This document shows positions 44,501-52,283 of a stretch of DNA of 64,000 nucleotides, piece by piece (position 1 is the first letter of the stretch; the number at the start of each line of letters is the position of its first letter). Below the pieces are notes generated by a model. That model did not search any database. It had not been told where the DNA came from and was given only the letters and a program-made list of their open reading frames with translations. The position numbers and the translations under genes are program-made. Origin of the DNA: Tildeniella nuda ZEHNDER 1965/U140 (GTDB lineage Bacteria; Cyanobacteriota; Cyanobacteriia; Leptolyngbyales; Leptolyngbyaceae); assembly GCA_019358895.1 (NCBI GenBank), contig JAHHIG010000002.1:659776-723775 (forward strand), read 5' to 3'.

Positions 44501-44978
44501 CTCATTAATGGCTAACAGCAAACATAAATTTTATATATCTGAGTCTATTTTTCAACTAGGTAAATTGGGGAATAACTCTGACTCTGTGATTCAAGCACTT
44601 CGTAATAAGTTAATAGACGAATCGCCTGGTGTAATTGTTGGTACTACCAGCGCGCTTCTTAAGCTAGGTGAACCCTCCGAAACGCTACTTCCAATACTTT
44701 TATCCTGTTTAGAAAGTTATATTGGTAATACTGACGAAATGACTAGAAACTTCCAGCACTTGGATCAACTCACTGAGGTGCCAATCCAGACGCTTTTAGT
44801 GCTTCTCGAAAATGAAGATGCATATATACGACGGAAAATTGCCAAGGCTTTAGTAAAAGTGGAAGAAAAATCCAGTGCTATTCTTCCTGCGATCGTCCAG
44901 TGGATTGAGCAGCATCAGGATGAGGAGTGTGTGGGAGCAGGGATTGATGCGCTGTGGGAGATTGTTGAAGGGGTGTAG
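41562..44978 (+). CDS. NACHT-HEAT repeat STAND NTPase (1138 aa)
   Basis: N-terminal ~190 residues: a helical region of unknown function (MVFESIAGGLVKAALPKVAG). The P-loop GAPGSGKTT is near residue 248, Walker B ALILLDGLDEV near 395-405, followed by AIITSRPAGYKRD and further helical NACHT segments. HEAT repeats span ~800-1130 (AAKALGKLGD, FSAIALSELG, FNTARALCELGD). This is the plan of bacterial NLR-like STAND proteins, several of which are anti-phage sensors, so a defence role is plausible but unproven. Odd points: G-rich repeats are read in frame near residues 195-225 and 265-285, a degenerate TEGL/DAEG array lies at ~286-345, and an AEAQRRRE repeat at ~483. The C-terminal half is clearly more A/T-rich than the centre. 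Confidence 0.85.
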   Translation: MVFESIAGGLVKAALPKVAGAIATAVKDKLHPTQLQRSLEIGLRESGAFDRGQKVNNAVFYHWEPGRTDTFLAALLNHPDVQRELQKPLEQEGTLDVEILVQAARHVATTHNLTIATDPLEIWLTAFANAYFNAITAIRFQVAKANYLKQLANWFDDVKFAGVAVPGQDVERAERLAQIFVMPDVEEDGGQRSRLAFERSLFEEQGEQGRQGELLQEQRMRAQLERSGRKFSARQLLNQHQKKIVLLGAPGSGKTTLMSFFAVTLAERQGAGEAGGAGGAERQGAIALASDASTEGIDRDAEGSDRDAEGSDRDRSQMQRDTTRMQPHTEGLRLDTEGLQTDTDALPLPILIRIRDWARTPDVTLPEYARQFAETTMSCKALPKGFFEHWLNNGRALILLDGLDEVAEESKRYHLVQCIENFLGQYPQNRAIITSRPAGYKRDFFRMEEFPHYELQPFDDGKIEEFCDRWYRSRVQDTAEAQRRRESLQKALGQQDRIKLLARNPLLLTIIALIHRYQARLPRERYKLYDKAVETLLTAWDDNKELSNQTVLKYLQLDDLRRLMESLAYWIHTQGSTGDTEGGTLIDKDELIQKLCQEIKTLKQLQHYEAKAEAERFVKFSRDRTGLLNEQGQDCYAFVHKTFQEYLAAQDINYQADNEDDFEIILTHIEQHLHDPHWREVLLLLIAQQSPKKAARAIRKVLTANSPYEQWLHRDLLFAGRGLAEDPKSLSVADPALGLEILTRLIELEKSKSPCIAQSTRNQVFEVVCSLSESEFETQSLQLLKSAADDIEQIRLQQYRIALGEREEALAHILMLLRGTNCEMRRSAAKALGKLGDASEPVLQGLLAGLQDEDSYVLRFSAIALSELGCVTETVRQAIFEMLKREKSDTPSAGAAIALVKLASTTGMTSQHILPLLKHENCAVRVYIAFGLGYAGDSSEEVVRALLPLLKDENESVRFNTARALCELGDTSSLAVQELLSLMANSKHKFYISESIFQLGKLGNNSDSVIQALRNKLIDESPGVIVGTTSALLKLGEPSETLLPILLSCLESYIGNTDEMTRNFQHLDQLTEVPIQTLLVLLENEDAYIRRKIAKALVKVEEKSSAILPAIVQWIEQHQDEECVGAGIDALWEIVEGV
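42148..42600. repeat. In-frame low-complexity blocks in the NACHT gene
   Basis: GGAGCAGGGGGAGCAGGGGC (42171 on) and GGCAGGGGGCGGGGGAGGCAG (42364 on) belong to the window's G-rich repeat family. From about 42430 to 42595 a degenerate 18-21-base unit of GATCGTGATGCAGAAGGAAGC type encodes DAEGSDR and TEGLxxD steps. All stay in frame, between and beside the P-loop segment. Confidence 0.75.
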
Positions 44979-45060
44979 GGTGTGGGGTGTGGGGTGTGGG
45001 GTGTGGGGTGTGGGGTGTGGGGTGCAGGGTGTAGGGGGAAAGGCTAAAGGCTAAAGGCTA
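44970..45060. repeat. GTGTGGGGTGTGGGG tandem repeat after the NACHT gene
   Basis: About ten GGTGTGGG/GGTGTAGG units start at the NACHT stop codon, followed by AAAGGCTAAAGGCTAAAGGCT. The array is the boundary between the NACHT gene and a set of small genes. Confidence 0.85.
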
Positions 45061-45084
45061 AAATGGTGAGATTAGAGTTGAGGG

Positions 45085-45283
45085 GTGAGCGATTTTACCA
45101 ACACCGAAACAGAATTTCGCCAGCGTCTGTGTCTGCCAGATGCTGTCAAACTATTATCAAGCCATCCATCTTTTTCGCTTTGATGCCAAATCAGGAACAA
45201 TTTATATCCTGGCTGCTGAGTCACTCGAACTTGTCATTAGCCGTGATGGAACCTGGAGGTTTTTAGATGAAGCCGAATTTTAA
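45085..45283 (+). pseudogene. DUF6888-type small protein gene, frameshifted
   Basis: From a GTG at 45085 (after TTGAGGGG) the frame reads SDFTNTETEFRQRLCLP, then leaves the family and stops at 45183. A second frame from about 45137 reads QMLSNYYQAIHLFRFD, GTIYILAAESLELVI and RDGTWRFLDEAEF to TAA at 45281. Together they make one DUF6888-like protein with a 1- or 2-base frameshift near 45133-45139. It overlaps the start of the DUF6887-type gene by 17 bases, as expected for this pair. Names are from memory of Pfam families. Confidence 0.65.
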
Positions 45284-45470
45284 GACGATGCCCCGGAAAG
45301 AACTTATCGCTTACGTCTTGGCACATCGAGATGATGACGAAGCCATTGAAACGCTAATCAGCCGCCGCAGCCCTGATGAGGAAGCAACCTGGTATAACGC
45401 TCCTTATACCGAGGAAGGTTTACAACAGATGGAAGAGATTTTCCGACGTAAGTTAAATGGGGAAATCTGA
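45267..45470 (+). CDS. DUF6887-type small protein (67 aa)
   Basis: MKPNFKTMPRKELIAYVLAHRDDDEAIETLI matches the start pattern of small cyanobacterial DUF6887 proteins that are encoded just after DUF6888. GGAGG lies upstream of the ATG within the preceding gene. Function unknown; pairing and size recall toxin-antitoxin or regulatory partners, which is inference. Confidence 0.7.
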   Translation: MKPNFKTMPRKELIAYVLAHRDDDEAIETLISRRSPDEEATWYNAPYTEEGLQQMEEIFRRKLNGEI

Positions 45471-45513
45471 GCATAAACTGCTGAGTGGATTGAGTAGCTT
45501 CAAGCGAAGGATA

Positions 45514-45795
45514 ATGAACCAGCCAAAACTTCTAGACACGGTTGCCCTTCTCAAGCCAGTTCCGGCTAAACAGCTAATTTTAGTTGAACCAGAGTATGCA
45601 TCTGTGAATCTACCTGTTGGGCTAGTAGGCACCATTGTCGAAGTGTACGATCGCGAAGACGGCAACCACTTCCTCATTGAATTTGCCGATTCTGATGGCT
45701 GTGAGTATGCAATGGCGACTCTACAAGCAGATGGCTTTCTGGTCTTAAAGCATGACCTCGCAGAAGCCGATCGGCAGCTAGCTTCAGTGGTATAA
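45514..45795 (+). CDS. DUF4926 domain-containing protein (93 aa)
   Basis: PKLLDTVALLKPVPAK then PVGLVGTIVEVY and FLIEFADSDG followed by ATLQADGFLVL is the DUF4926 pattern: a small beta-barrel-like protein often in toxin-antitoxin neighbourhoods. The ATG at 45514 follows GAAGG; the frame upstream to 45457 is not family-like. Function unknown. Confidence 0.78.
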   Translation: MNQPKLLDTVALLKPVPAKQLILVEPEYASVNLPVGLVGTIVEVYDREDGNHFLIEFADSDGCEYAMATLQADGFLVLKHDLAEADRQLASVV

Positions 45796-45825
45796 CGCCG
45801 ATGAAAACGATTCGCTACAGCAACG

Positions 45826-45894
45826 CAGCATCAGGATGAAGCGTGTGTGGGAGCGGGGATTAATGCGCTGTGGGAGATTGTTGAAGGGGAGTAG
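45826..45894 (+). pseudogene. 3' remnant of a second NACHT-HEAT gene
   Basis: In frame it reads QHQDEACVGAGINALWEIVEGE and a stop, nearly the same as the last 22 residues of the NACHT-HEAT protein (44910-44978, ending in EIVEGV). Differences are few, with two substitutions besides the last residue. It lies 850 bases beyond the intact copy, after the small-gene block. Either a tandem duplicate was deleted or the small genes were inserted. Confidence 0.8.
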
Positions 45895-45946
45895 GAAGTG
45901 GGGAAAAAGCAGAGATAATGGCAAAAGGCTTGGGAGGAAAGCAGTC

Positions 45947-46132
45947 ATGAAGGGATATGTCAAAGACAAAAGCATTGTTTTAGTCGATGCGTTGCCAGAA
46001 GAGATTCAGGACGGTGATGAAGTTGAGGTCGTTGTCACGCTGATTACCAAGCGGAAATATCCCTTTCCCACGTTTAAGCTAGGGGTTAAAGAGGATTACG
46101 TGAATCGAGACAAAATTTATGAGTCCGATTAG
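45947..46132 (+). CDS. Antitoxin partner of VapC (61 aa)
   Basis: MKGYVKDKSIVLVDALPEEIQDGDEVEVVV is an AbrB/DUF104-like antitoxin start, with a charged C-terminal tail (YPFPTFKLGVKEDYVNRDKI). It overlaps the PIN toxin gene by 14 bases. It likely neutralises VapC and represses the operon. The frame extends upstream but only through unrelated sequence. Confidence 0.8.
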   Translation: MKGYVKDKSIVLVDALPEEIQDGDEVEVVVTLITKRKYPFPTFKLGVKEDYVNRDKIYESD

Positions 46133-46589
46133 AGTCTTCTTTGATACCAACGTCTTGGTCTACGCGCATGATCAAGCCTCGGTTTATCACTCTGACGCTG
46201 CATCATTGCTAGAAACTGCCTTTCAGCAAGGCGTTCAAGGCATCATCGCTGAACAAACCATCGTTGAGCTATATCGAGTTTTGACGAACCCCGTTGCCAT
46301 GACGGGTAGCCCTTTAACACCATCTCAAGCAAACCAATTAATCGCTGGAACGTATCTCAGTGGCACCTTTGAGATCCTCTATCCAACTCTGGCAACGATC
46401 AAGAAGACTTTAGAACTGGCAGTTTCTCGACAAATCACCTCCGCCAAGATTTTCGATTTACGGTTGTCTGCGCTAGCGTCTGAAGCCGCGATCGATTACT
46501 TTGCAACCTACAATATGCGCGACTTCCAAGGAATCTCAGACTTACCGACGATGCTCCCCCATGATGTTTTGGCAATCATTCAACCTTAA
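46119..46589 (+). CDS. VapC-family PIN-domain toxin (156 aa)
   Basis: The PIN RNase signature is complete: VFFDTNVLVYAHD at the start (first Asp), an acidic residue in QTIVELYRVLTNP, KIFDLRLSALA (third Asp) and DYFATYNMRDF near the end. Its expected target is tRNA or rRNA. Together with the preceding gene it forms an apparently intact toxin-antitoxin pair, in contrast to the broken copy at 13088. Confidence 0.87.
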   Translation: MSPIRVFFDTNVLVYAHDQASVYHSDAASLLETAFQQGVQGIIAEQTIVELYRVLTNPVAMTGSPLTPSQANQLIAGTYLSGTFEILYPTLATIKKTLELAVSRQITSAKIFDLRLSALASEAAIDYFATYNMRDFQGISDLPTMLPHDVLAIIQP

Positions 46590-46655
46590 AAAAGTAGTTA
46601 GAGGAATGAAATACACGATCATCATCAATGCAATTGCGGCATCAATGCCTTCCGT

Positions 46656-46796
46656 TTACAGGGTATCCATCAACTCACGGGTAATCTCCCGATTCAAATC
46701 AATGCCGTTCAATATTGGCAACGGATGCCCCAACTTCAGACCAACCACAATCCAATCTTCTAGCGTCGATCGCAGTTCTTGTAAAACCTTACAAAT
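46656..46796 (-). pseudogene. C-terminal fragment of a HicB-type antitoxin gene
   Basis: The minus strand reads [36 protein letters not shown] to a stop at 46656, the typical end of HicB-like proteins. The N-terminal part is missing: directly upstream is the end of proA (46789), so the fragment abuts or overlaps proA by a few bases. No HicA toxin was seen. Confidence 0.7.
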
Positions 46797-48096
46797 CCCT
46801 ATGCGTAAAGGGTTTGGCAGTTGCGCCAGCGTAGGTAGCGACAATCTGCCCATTACCGACCAATTGATATTTGTAAGTGACTAAACCTTCTAGACCAACA
46901 GGTCCACGGGGCGGCATTTTCTGAGTGCTGATGCCCACTTCGGCACCGAAGCCGTAGCGGAACCCATCGGCAAAGCGAGTCGAGCAATTGTGGAAGACAC
47001 CTGCTGCATCGATCTGCGCCATGAATTTTGCAGCGGTTGCAGGGTTTTCAGTGGCGATCGCTTCCGTATGTCGAGAGCCGTAGGTATTGATATGCTCGAT
47101 CGCCTCGTCCAGGTGATCCACAATTTTGATCGCCAGGATCAGGTCAGTGTATTCGGTAGACCAATCGGCTTCAGTGGCAGCAGTGATATTGAGAATCTCC
47201 AGTGTGCGATCGTCACCTCGCAGTTCGACGTTGCGGAGTTGGAGAGCAACCACCGCTTCGAGCAAGAATTCGGAGGCGATCGCTTGATGCACCAGTAAGG
47301 TTTCGATCGCGTTGCAGGCAGCAGGGTATTGCGTCTTGGCATCAACCGCGATCGCGACTGCTTTTTGCACATCTGCCGCTTCATCGACATAGAGGTGGCA
47401 AATACCATCGGCATGACCCAAAACCGGAATGCGCGTGTTGTCTTGCACAAAGCGCACAAACGAGTTAGAGCCTCTAGGAATGATGAGATCAACGTATTGA
47501 TCAAGTTGCAGCAGTGCGATCGTTTCTTCTCTGGTGGTCAAGAGCTGCACTACGGCTGGATCGATGTTGGTCTGAGTTAATCCCTGACGAATGGCGTTGA
47601 CTAGCGCTTCGCACGATCGCACCGCTTCCTGTCCGCCTTTAAGAATGACACCGTTACCTGACTTGATCGCCAGACTGGAAATTTGCATCACTGCATCCGG
47701 ACGTGCCTCAAAAATCACGCCCAGCACGCCTAAGGGACAGGTGATGCGCGTCAAGATCAATCCCTGATCGAGTTCGCGGTGAATCTGCACAGCGCCCACG
47801 GGATCAGGTAGCTTGGCGACATCACGCATCCCCGCGATCGCCCCTTGCAGTTTTGTCTCATTCAACTTTAAACGAGCAATCAGCGCTGCTGGAAGTTGAG
47901 CTGCTGTCGCTGCCTGACAGTCTGCCTGATTCGCTGCCAGAATCTCTGCACTGGCTATTTCTACTGCCTGAGCGATCGCTTCGAGCGCCTGATTCCGCAT
48001 GTCACTGGTCAGCGCTGCCAGGTAACGGGCACTGTAACGAACGTGCTGGGCAATTTCAGGTAGAGAAGCCGCTGCGGTGGGAAAGACAATAGACAT
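46789..48096 (-). CDS. proA: Glutamate-5-semialdehyde dehydrogenase (gamma-glutamyl phosphate reductase) ProA
   Basis: ProA reduces gamma-glutamyl phosphate with NADPH in proline synthesis. Family motifs are [58 protein letters not shown] and the catalytic cysteine in [41 protein letters not shown] is near the end. Length 435 aa is normal. Its 3' end directly borders the HicB remnant, suggesting an insertion-and-decay edge there. Confidence 0.96.
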   Translation of the reverse strand: MSIVFPTAAASLPEIAQHVRYSARYLAALTSDMRNQALEAIAQAVEIASAEILAANQADCQAATAAQLPAALIARLKLNETKLQGAIAGMRDVAKLPDPVGAVQIHRELDQGLILTRITCPLGVLGVIFEARPDAVMQISSLAIKSGNGVILKGGQEAVRSCEALVNAIRQGLTQTNIDPAVVQLLTTREETIALLQLDQYVDLIIPRGSNSFVRFVQDNTRIPVLGHADGICHLYVDEAADVQKAVAIAVDAKTQYPAACNAIETLLVHQAIASEFLLEAVVALQLRNVELRGDDRTLEILNITAATEADWSTEYTDLILAIKIVDHLDEAIEHINTYGSRHTEAIATENPATAAKFMAQIDAAGVFHNCSTRFADGFRYGFGAEVGISTQKMPPRGPVGLEGLVTYKYQLVGNGQIVATYAGATAKPFTHRDL

Positions 48097-48208
48097 AGAC
48101 GCTCATCCGGTAAGAAACGGCTAGCTGTTTGAGGTGAATGATTCTAAGTACATACCCCTATGAGACCAACCTGTCTACCAAATTTTGAAGCAAAGCTGGA
48201 AAAAAGAA

Positions 48209-48290
48209 TGCGGATGGCGAGACTCGAACTCGCAAGGACTATGCCACACGCACCTCAAGCGTGCGCGTATACCAATTCCGCCACATCCGC
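48209..48290 (-). tRNA. trnL-GAG: tRNA-Leu (anticodon GAG)
   Basis: On the minus strand the acceptor stem is GCGGATG...CATCCGC with discriminator A. The anticodon arm is CACGC-TTGAGGT-GCGTG, giving anticodon GAG. GAGTTCGAGTCTC is the T arm and there is a long variable arm as in class II tRNAs. CCA is not encoded. A T6 run follows the 3' end. Confidence 0.93.
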
Positions 48291-48606
48291 AAAAACTGGC
48301 TTTGAGAACCAGATTCTTTCAGTTTGAATTGTGCCTCTAGCCTGACGATCAGCCTTGCCTAATGATTAAACCGCTAGACCAAAACTGATTCAGACACGCA
48401 GCTCTGAGGGTTGACCTGCTTTAAGACTTACTAAGCATAGCAAAAAGCGGTCAGAGGTTGACGATCGCCGCACTAAATTCGTGAATAAAAGTTGGGGAAC
48501 TAATCGATCGCCCTAGGGTTCTATGCGAAAGTAGGTATCGAGCGTCAGAAACCAGGTACGCTACAAAAGAATTCTGCCTACGTTCTACAAGTCTGGAGTC
48601 GTTGCT

Positions 48607-49566
48607 GTGACGTTACGGAAAATGGTTAGTCTTGGGGCTTTGGGGCTGGGTGTTAGTCTTGCTGTCGCCTTTTTAGGTGGGTTGGGAAGTCAGACTGCAA
48701 CGATCGCGCAGTTAGCCCCAACGCCAAGCCCCACGGAAAATCCAATCCCTAGCAAACCAGATGTGCCCTATGTGCCGACACCGGAGATCGTTGTCACGGA
48801 GATGCTAAAGCTGGCAGGTGTCAATCGTGACGATGTGGTGTATGACCTAGGCTCTGGCGATGGGCGATTGGTGATTACGGCAATTAAAGATTACGGCGCT
48901 AGACGCGGTGTTGGCGTAGACATTAATCCAGGGCTGGTGCGCTTGAGCAATGAAAATGCCCAGAAAGCTGGAGTAGGCGATCGCGCACAGTTCCTACAGC
49001 AGGATCTCTTTCAAACCGATTTCCGCGAAGCCAGCGTGGTGACGCTTTACCTGCTGCCTCAAATCAACCTGAAACTCCGCCCTAAATTACTGAGCGATTT
49101 GAAACCGGGTACACGGCTGGTCTCTCATGCCTTTACGATGGGCGACTGGAAACCTGACAAAACGGTGACGGTGCCCGGTAACGCGACTTCGTCAGTGCCA
49201 CGAAACATTTACTACTGGGTTGTTCCAGCTAACATCTCAGGCGATTGGCAGGGACGGGTAGAGTATGCTCCTGGTCGTAGCCAACCGTACACGCTTCGGT
49301 TTAATCAACAGTTTCAGCAGGTGAAGGGCGATGCGATCGCCGATGGCAAGAAGTACACGATTCCAAACATTACGCTGACGGGCGATCGATTAACCTTCAG
49401 CCGCTCCGAAACCATTCAAGGGCAACAGGGCACGATTCAGTTCAACGGACGCATCGAAGGCAATACGCTGAAGGGTACCGCTGGGATCAAGTGGGGTGTG
49501 CTAACGAGAAACTTCCCGATCGTGGCTCAACGCAGTACGACCCTTCAAGGAAGAGCGCAGCGCTAA
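48607..49566 (+). CDS. SAM methyltransferase-like protein with an N-terminal export signal (319 aa)
   Basis: The GTG start at 48607 follows GGAG with an 8-base spacer. Residues ~8-35 are a hydrophobic signal or anchor, followed by a Pro-rich stretch (LAPTPSPTENPIPSKP). Residues ~55-170 are a class I methyltransferase fold: VVYDLGSGDGRLVI, GVGVDINPGL, AQFLQQDLFQTDF and VTLYLLPQINL. A beta-rich C-terminal region follows (~200-319). The protein would lie outside or facing the periplasm/lumen, where SAM is not expected, so its role is unclear. Confidence 0.82.
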   Translation: MTLRKMVSLGALGLGVSLAVAFLGGLGSQTATIAQLAPTPSPTENPIPSKPDVPYVPTPEIVVTEMLKLAGVNRDDVVYDLGSGDGRLVITAIKDYGARRGVGVDINPGLVRLSNENAQKAGVGDRAQFLQQDLFQTDFREASVVTLYLLPQINLKLRPKLLSDLKPGTRLVSHAFTMGDWKPDKTVTVPGNATSSVPRNIYYWVVPANISGDWQGRVEYAPGRSQPYTLRFNQQFQQVKGDAIADGKKYTIPNITLTGDRLTFSRSETIQGQQGTIQFNGRIEGNTLKGTAGIKWGVLTRNFPIVAQRSTTLQGRAQR

Positions 49567-49683
49567 CGGCATCAAGCTGTTTGCAGCTTTTAGTTCTCTG
49601 AACAAGTGTTTCATGCACCAACAAGAATCTGTATACAGACCGTTTGCCAATGAATGAGCGCCTGACTGGGCTGGCTTAAGAGC

Positions 49684-49829
49684 GCTTAGGAATGAGAATT
49701 AAATAAGATCGAATTCTGTAGGATGTGTTGGCGCAGCGTAACGCATCAAGCTCTGGCAGCGATGCGTTACGGCTAGCGCCTAACAACTTCTACGCAAGCG
49801 TTCGGTTTTATTAAATCCACGATCCTTAA
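49684..49829. mobile_element. MITE-like repeat, copy B (empty site)
   Basis: The ends GCTTAGGAATGAGAATTAAATAAGATCG and the complement of CGGTTTTATTAAATCCACGATCCTTAAC match copy A at 21146-21497. The inner stem GTAACGCATC / GATGCGTTAC is present, and the outer arms of copy A are shortened. AATGAGAAT occurs once (49691-49699), showing the state before the 149-bp element inserted in copy A. Confidence 0.78.
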
Positions 49830-49890
49830 CGCGATGTGCGACTTTCCTGAAACACCTGCTGAACTACCCACCCTTCGGGAAGCAAGCTAC

Positions 49891-49971
49891 ACCCTAGCCC
49901 TCTCCCAGCAGGAGAGGGAACCGGAAAGTTTGAAAGCCCTTCTCCCTGGGGAGAAGGGTGGGGATGAGGGC
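49891..49971. repeat. CCCTCTCC / GGAGAAGGG double-hairpin repeat
   Basis: CCCTCTCCC/GGAGAGGGA and CCCTTCTCCC/GGGGAGAAGGG hairpins in this order match the reverse complement of the inside of the 149-bp element at 21161. This copy has no clear terminal repeats or target duplication. Confidence 0.7.
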
Positions 49972-49996
49972 AAATTTAGTTGCACATCGCGTATCC

Positions 49997-50212
49997 TTAG
50001 GTAATTAGAATCTCTTTAACGACTCGATCGCCTTCTACAACACCGAGAGTGCGACCAGCGTGGCGTTGCTCTTGTGCGATGTTGTACAGCGCTAAACCAG
50101 TGCGTAGGACTTCTGCCATATTCTTGCCAGAGTCGTCTGCCAATTTCTGAAGCAACTCATAGGCTTCGGGAGTCAAGTCTAAATTTAAACGTTTTTTCTT
50201 CGTAGCAGTCAT
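49997..50212 (-). CDS. Ribbon-helix-helix domain protein, CopG/antitoxin-like (71 aa)
   Basis: KKRLNLDLTPEAYELLQKLADDSGKNMAEVLRTGLALYN is a ribbon-helix-helix: a short strand, then two helices. These are DNA-binding regulators and often antitoxins. No toxin gene is adjacent, so it is either an orphan antitoxin or a stand-alone regulator. The tail VVEGDRVVKEILIT resembles solo RHH proteins seen in cyanobacteria. Confidence 0.75.
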   Translation of the reverse strand: MTATKKKRLNLDLTPEAYELLQKLADDSGKNMAEVLRTGLALYNIAQEQRHAGRTLGVVEGDRVVKEILIT

Positions 50213-50717
50213 CGTTTCTCACACCTTTCATCAAAAATCGGCAGAATCGTTTATCGCAAAAAGCAGGCGATCGACTCCCTAAAACTGATCCCGGGCAGTT
50301 GATACACGGCAGAGTTCAGGGCTTGTTTTCCAAGCTTTTTATTTAGATAGACACATCCAGATGCACACATGACAAGGAGCTAACTGAGCTTGGAACTCTT
50401 GCACAGTTAGCGAAACGCTGTCAAACGCGCTGTCTCACATTTGCATAATATATCACATATCTATGATGTAGCGCAAACATAAATTATATGTAGATTCAGC
50501 GCATCAGCAGCTTTAAACCATTTATGAAAGGTATGTCACGGTTTAAGCCCTCAGCGGTCAGCCGTCAGCTTTAAGGTAAGCGCTGAAAATTGACGGCTGA
50601 GAGCTAATCCAGCGTAACTTGACACAATTCAAAGAGGAGCGCTACATAGGTTTAGCGTTTCGGGCTTTACTAACGCTTCGTTGAGGGTGCTTCGGTCTTT
50701 ATAACGGTTGGCGATCG
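50213..50717. other. Intergenic region with A/T-rich stretch and CAGCGGTCAGCCG repeats
   Basis: The 505 bases hold an A/T-rich segment (ATAATATATCACATATCTATG near 50445) that probably carries the promoter of the RHH gene. A short GCGGTCAGCCGTCAGC repeat is at 50550. No gene-like frame was seen. Confidence 0.45.
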
Positions 50718-50942
50718 CTACCGTGACAACGCTGCCCAAAAGCCACCCAGCAAAAAAGATGCCATGGAGAGCAGCAAGGTTCTGCCCAAACACGGTAAGA
50801 GCCATGCCATCGGCAACGTCACGTTAAATGATAGCAACACGAGGTGTAGTGGCAGAAGCACCAGCAGCAGTAGGTAGATACTTTTCAAAAGCCAGCCTGC
50901 CAGCCGCAGGGCAATGTTATAGCGTGGCGTTTGTTTATTCAT
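50718..50942 (-). CDS. Small membrane protein (74 aa)
   Basis: GGAGGT lies 8 bases before the ATG at 50942, a strong ribosome site. Two hydrophobic spans (about residues 14-40 and 46-70) make a hairpin membrane protein. I do not recognise the family. Confidence 0.6.
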   Translation of the reverse strand: MNKQTPRYNIALRLAGWLLKSIYLLLLVLLPLHLVLLSFNVTLPMAWLLPCLGRTLLLSMASFLLGGFWAALSR

Positions 50943-51013
50943 TGGTATGACCTCCTAGCTACAGCGCTCAACCTTGGTTGAGCGCTGTAACCAATGGTGT
51001 TGGTTGTTAGGGA

Positions 51014-51211
51014 CTATTTCTCTGCCTTGATCGATGCATCTGGCGCGGGCACGTAGGTTGTTGTGCCGCTCAGCCAAGCAGTTTTATGGATCACGGTTTT
51101 GCCGCCTTCGTGCGTCATCGTTAAATCTCCAAATAACGGGCGTTCCAGCTTGAGAGTAGAGTTGCCCTCTCGGTCTTGGATGACAATGCGCTCATAGCTT
51201 TCATCGGTCAT
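51014..51211 (-). CDS. Small hypothetical protein (65 aa)
   Basis: The ATG at 51211 follows GAAGGG; the frame continues upstream to 51241 without a site. The product is polar and probably beta-rich (YERIVIQDREGNSTLKLERPLFGDLTMTH). It is followed on the same strand by the small membrane-protein gene at 50718 and may share a transcript. Function unknown. Confidence 0.55.
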   Translation of the reverse strand: MTDESYERIVIQDREGNSTLKLERPLFGDLTMTHEGGKTVIHKTAWLSGTTTYVPAPDASIKAEK

Positions 51212-51333
51212 GACCCTTCTCCTTGGATAACGATTGAACAATTGCTAAATTGATGTATTTAGCGTTCAATTTATATTCAAAATACTACATATTTTTTGTG
51301 TAATCAAGTGGGGTAGAACACTTGTGTCTTACA

Positions 51334-52113
51334 TCATGCTGGTGGGAATGTCCCTTCCCGCACGTCGGTGCTGTAGGTTTGCACTGCTTGAGTAATAGCT
51401 TCGCGCAAGTTGACGTAAGACTTGGCAAACGGTGGTTGACGGACAGAAAGACCGAGCAAGTCAGCCGTCACTAGCACTTGCCCGTCACAGTGGGGACCTG
51501 CCCCAATGCCGATCGTGGGAATGGTCAGCTTTTGGGTGATTTGGTGAGCGAGATCAGTGGGGATGTGCTCTAAAACAATGGCAAACGCACCCGCTTGCTC
51601 CAGCGCGATCGCCTCTAACAGGATCTGCTCTGCGTTTTCGGGAGATTTCCCCTGTTGTCGATAGCCCAGACGGTGCACTGCTTGGGGTGTTAGTCCCACA
51701 TGACCCATCACGGGAATCCCTGCTTGTACCAGTTGTGCCACAGTCGCTGCGATCGCCGGGTTGCCACCTTCTACCTTCACTGCCTGTACGCCCGTCTCTT
51801 TCAACGCTCGTCCGGCTGAATGCAACGCCTGCTGTACGCTTTCCTGATAGCTCATGAAAGGCAAATCAGCTACCAGTAGCGCCCGCTTGACACCGCGTCG
51901 CACTGCTTTGGCATGGTGAAGAATTTCGTCCAGCGTGACTGGCAACGTGGTGTCGTAGCCCAATGCCACCATTGCCAGCGAATCACCAACCAAAATGAGG
52001 TCAACATCTGCCTCATCTAATACGTGAGCGATCGCGTAGTCCCAGGCAGTCAAGGCGACGATCGCGCGCCCTTGCTGTTTCCATTGGGTTAATTGATGAG
52101 TCGTCACTGGCAT
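51334..52113 (-). CDS. panB: 3-methyl-2-oxobutanoate hydroxymethyltransferase PanB
   Basis: PanB makes ketopantoate from 2-oxoisovalerate for pantothenate and CoA synthesis. [31 protein letters not shown] at the start, [34 protein letters not shown] and [24 protein letters not shown] are family signatures. Length 259 aa is usual. Confidence 0.95.
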   Translation of the reverse strand: MPVTTHQLTQWKQQGRAIVALTAWDYAIAHVLDEADVDLILVGDSLAMVALGYDTTLPVTLDEILHHAKAVRRGVKRALLVADLPFMSYQESVQQALHSAGRALKETGVQAVKVEGGNPAIAATVAQLVQAGIPVMGHVGLTPQAVHRLGYRQQGKSPENAEQILLEAIALEQAGAFAIVLEHIPTDLAHQITQKLTIPTIGIGAGPHCDGQVLVTADLLGLSVRQPPFAKSYVNLREAITQAVQTYSTDVREGTFPPA

Positions 52114-52283
52114 GGGGAGGGGTTCGGGTGGAGGTATAGGGTATAGCGTACAGAGGTAAGGAGCGGTGAGAAAGGTACAGATTACCGAATGCCCCGCTCC
52201 TGTCGTCGTTGGCAGCTAGCAGCGAACGAACTCAAAACTCCTTCTGCTTACCCTGCCCCCTCATCTCCCCGCCGCCATGCGCT

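Noticed and set aside
45133..45142. Programmed ribosomal frameshift in the DUF6888-type gene
   Set aside because: No slippery heptamer or following stem was found; mutation or a sequencing error is the simpler explanation.
41474..46800. Prophage or integrative element as the source of the NACHT/toxin-antitoxin island
   Set aside because: No integrase, phage structural gene or att-type direct repeat was found, apart from the duplicated NACHT tail. The tRNA-Leu at 48.2 kb lies beyond proA and shows no partial copy in the window.
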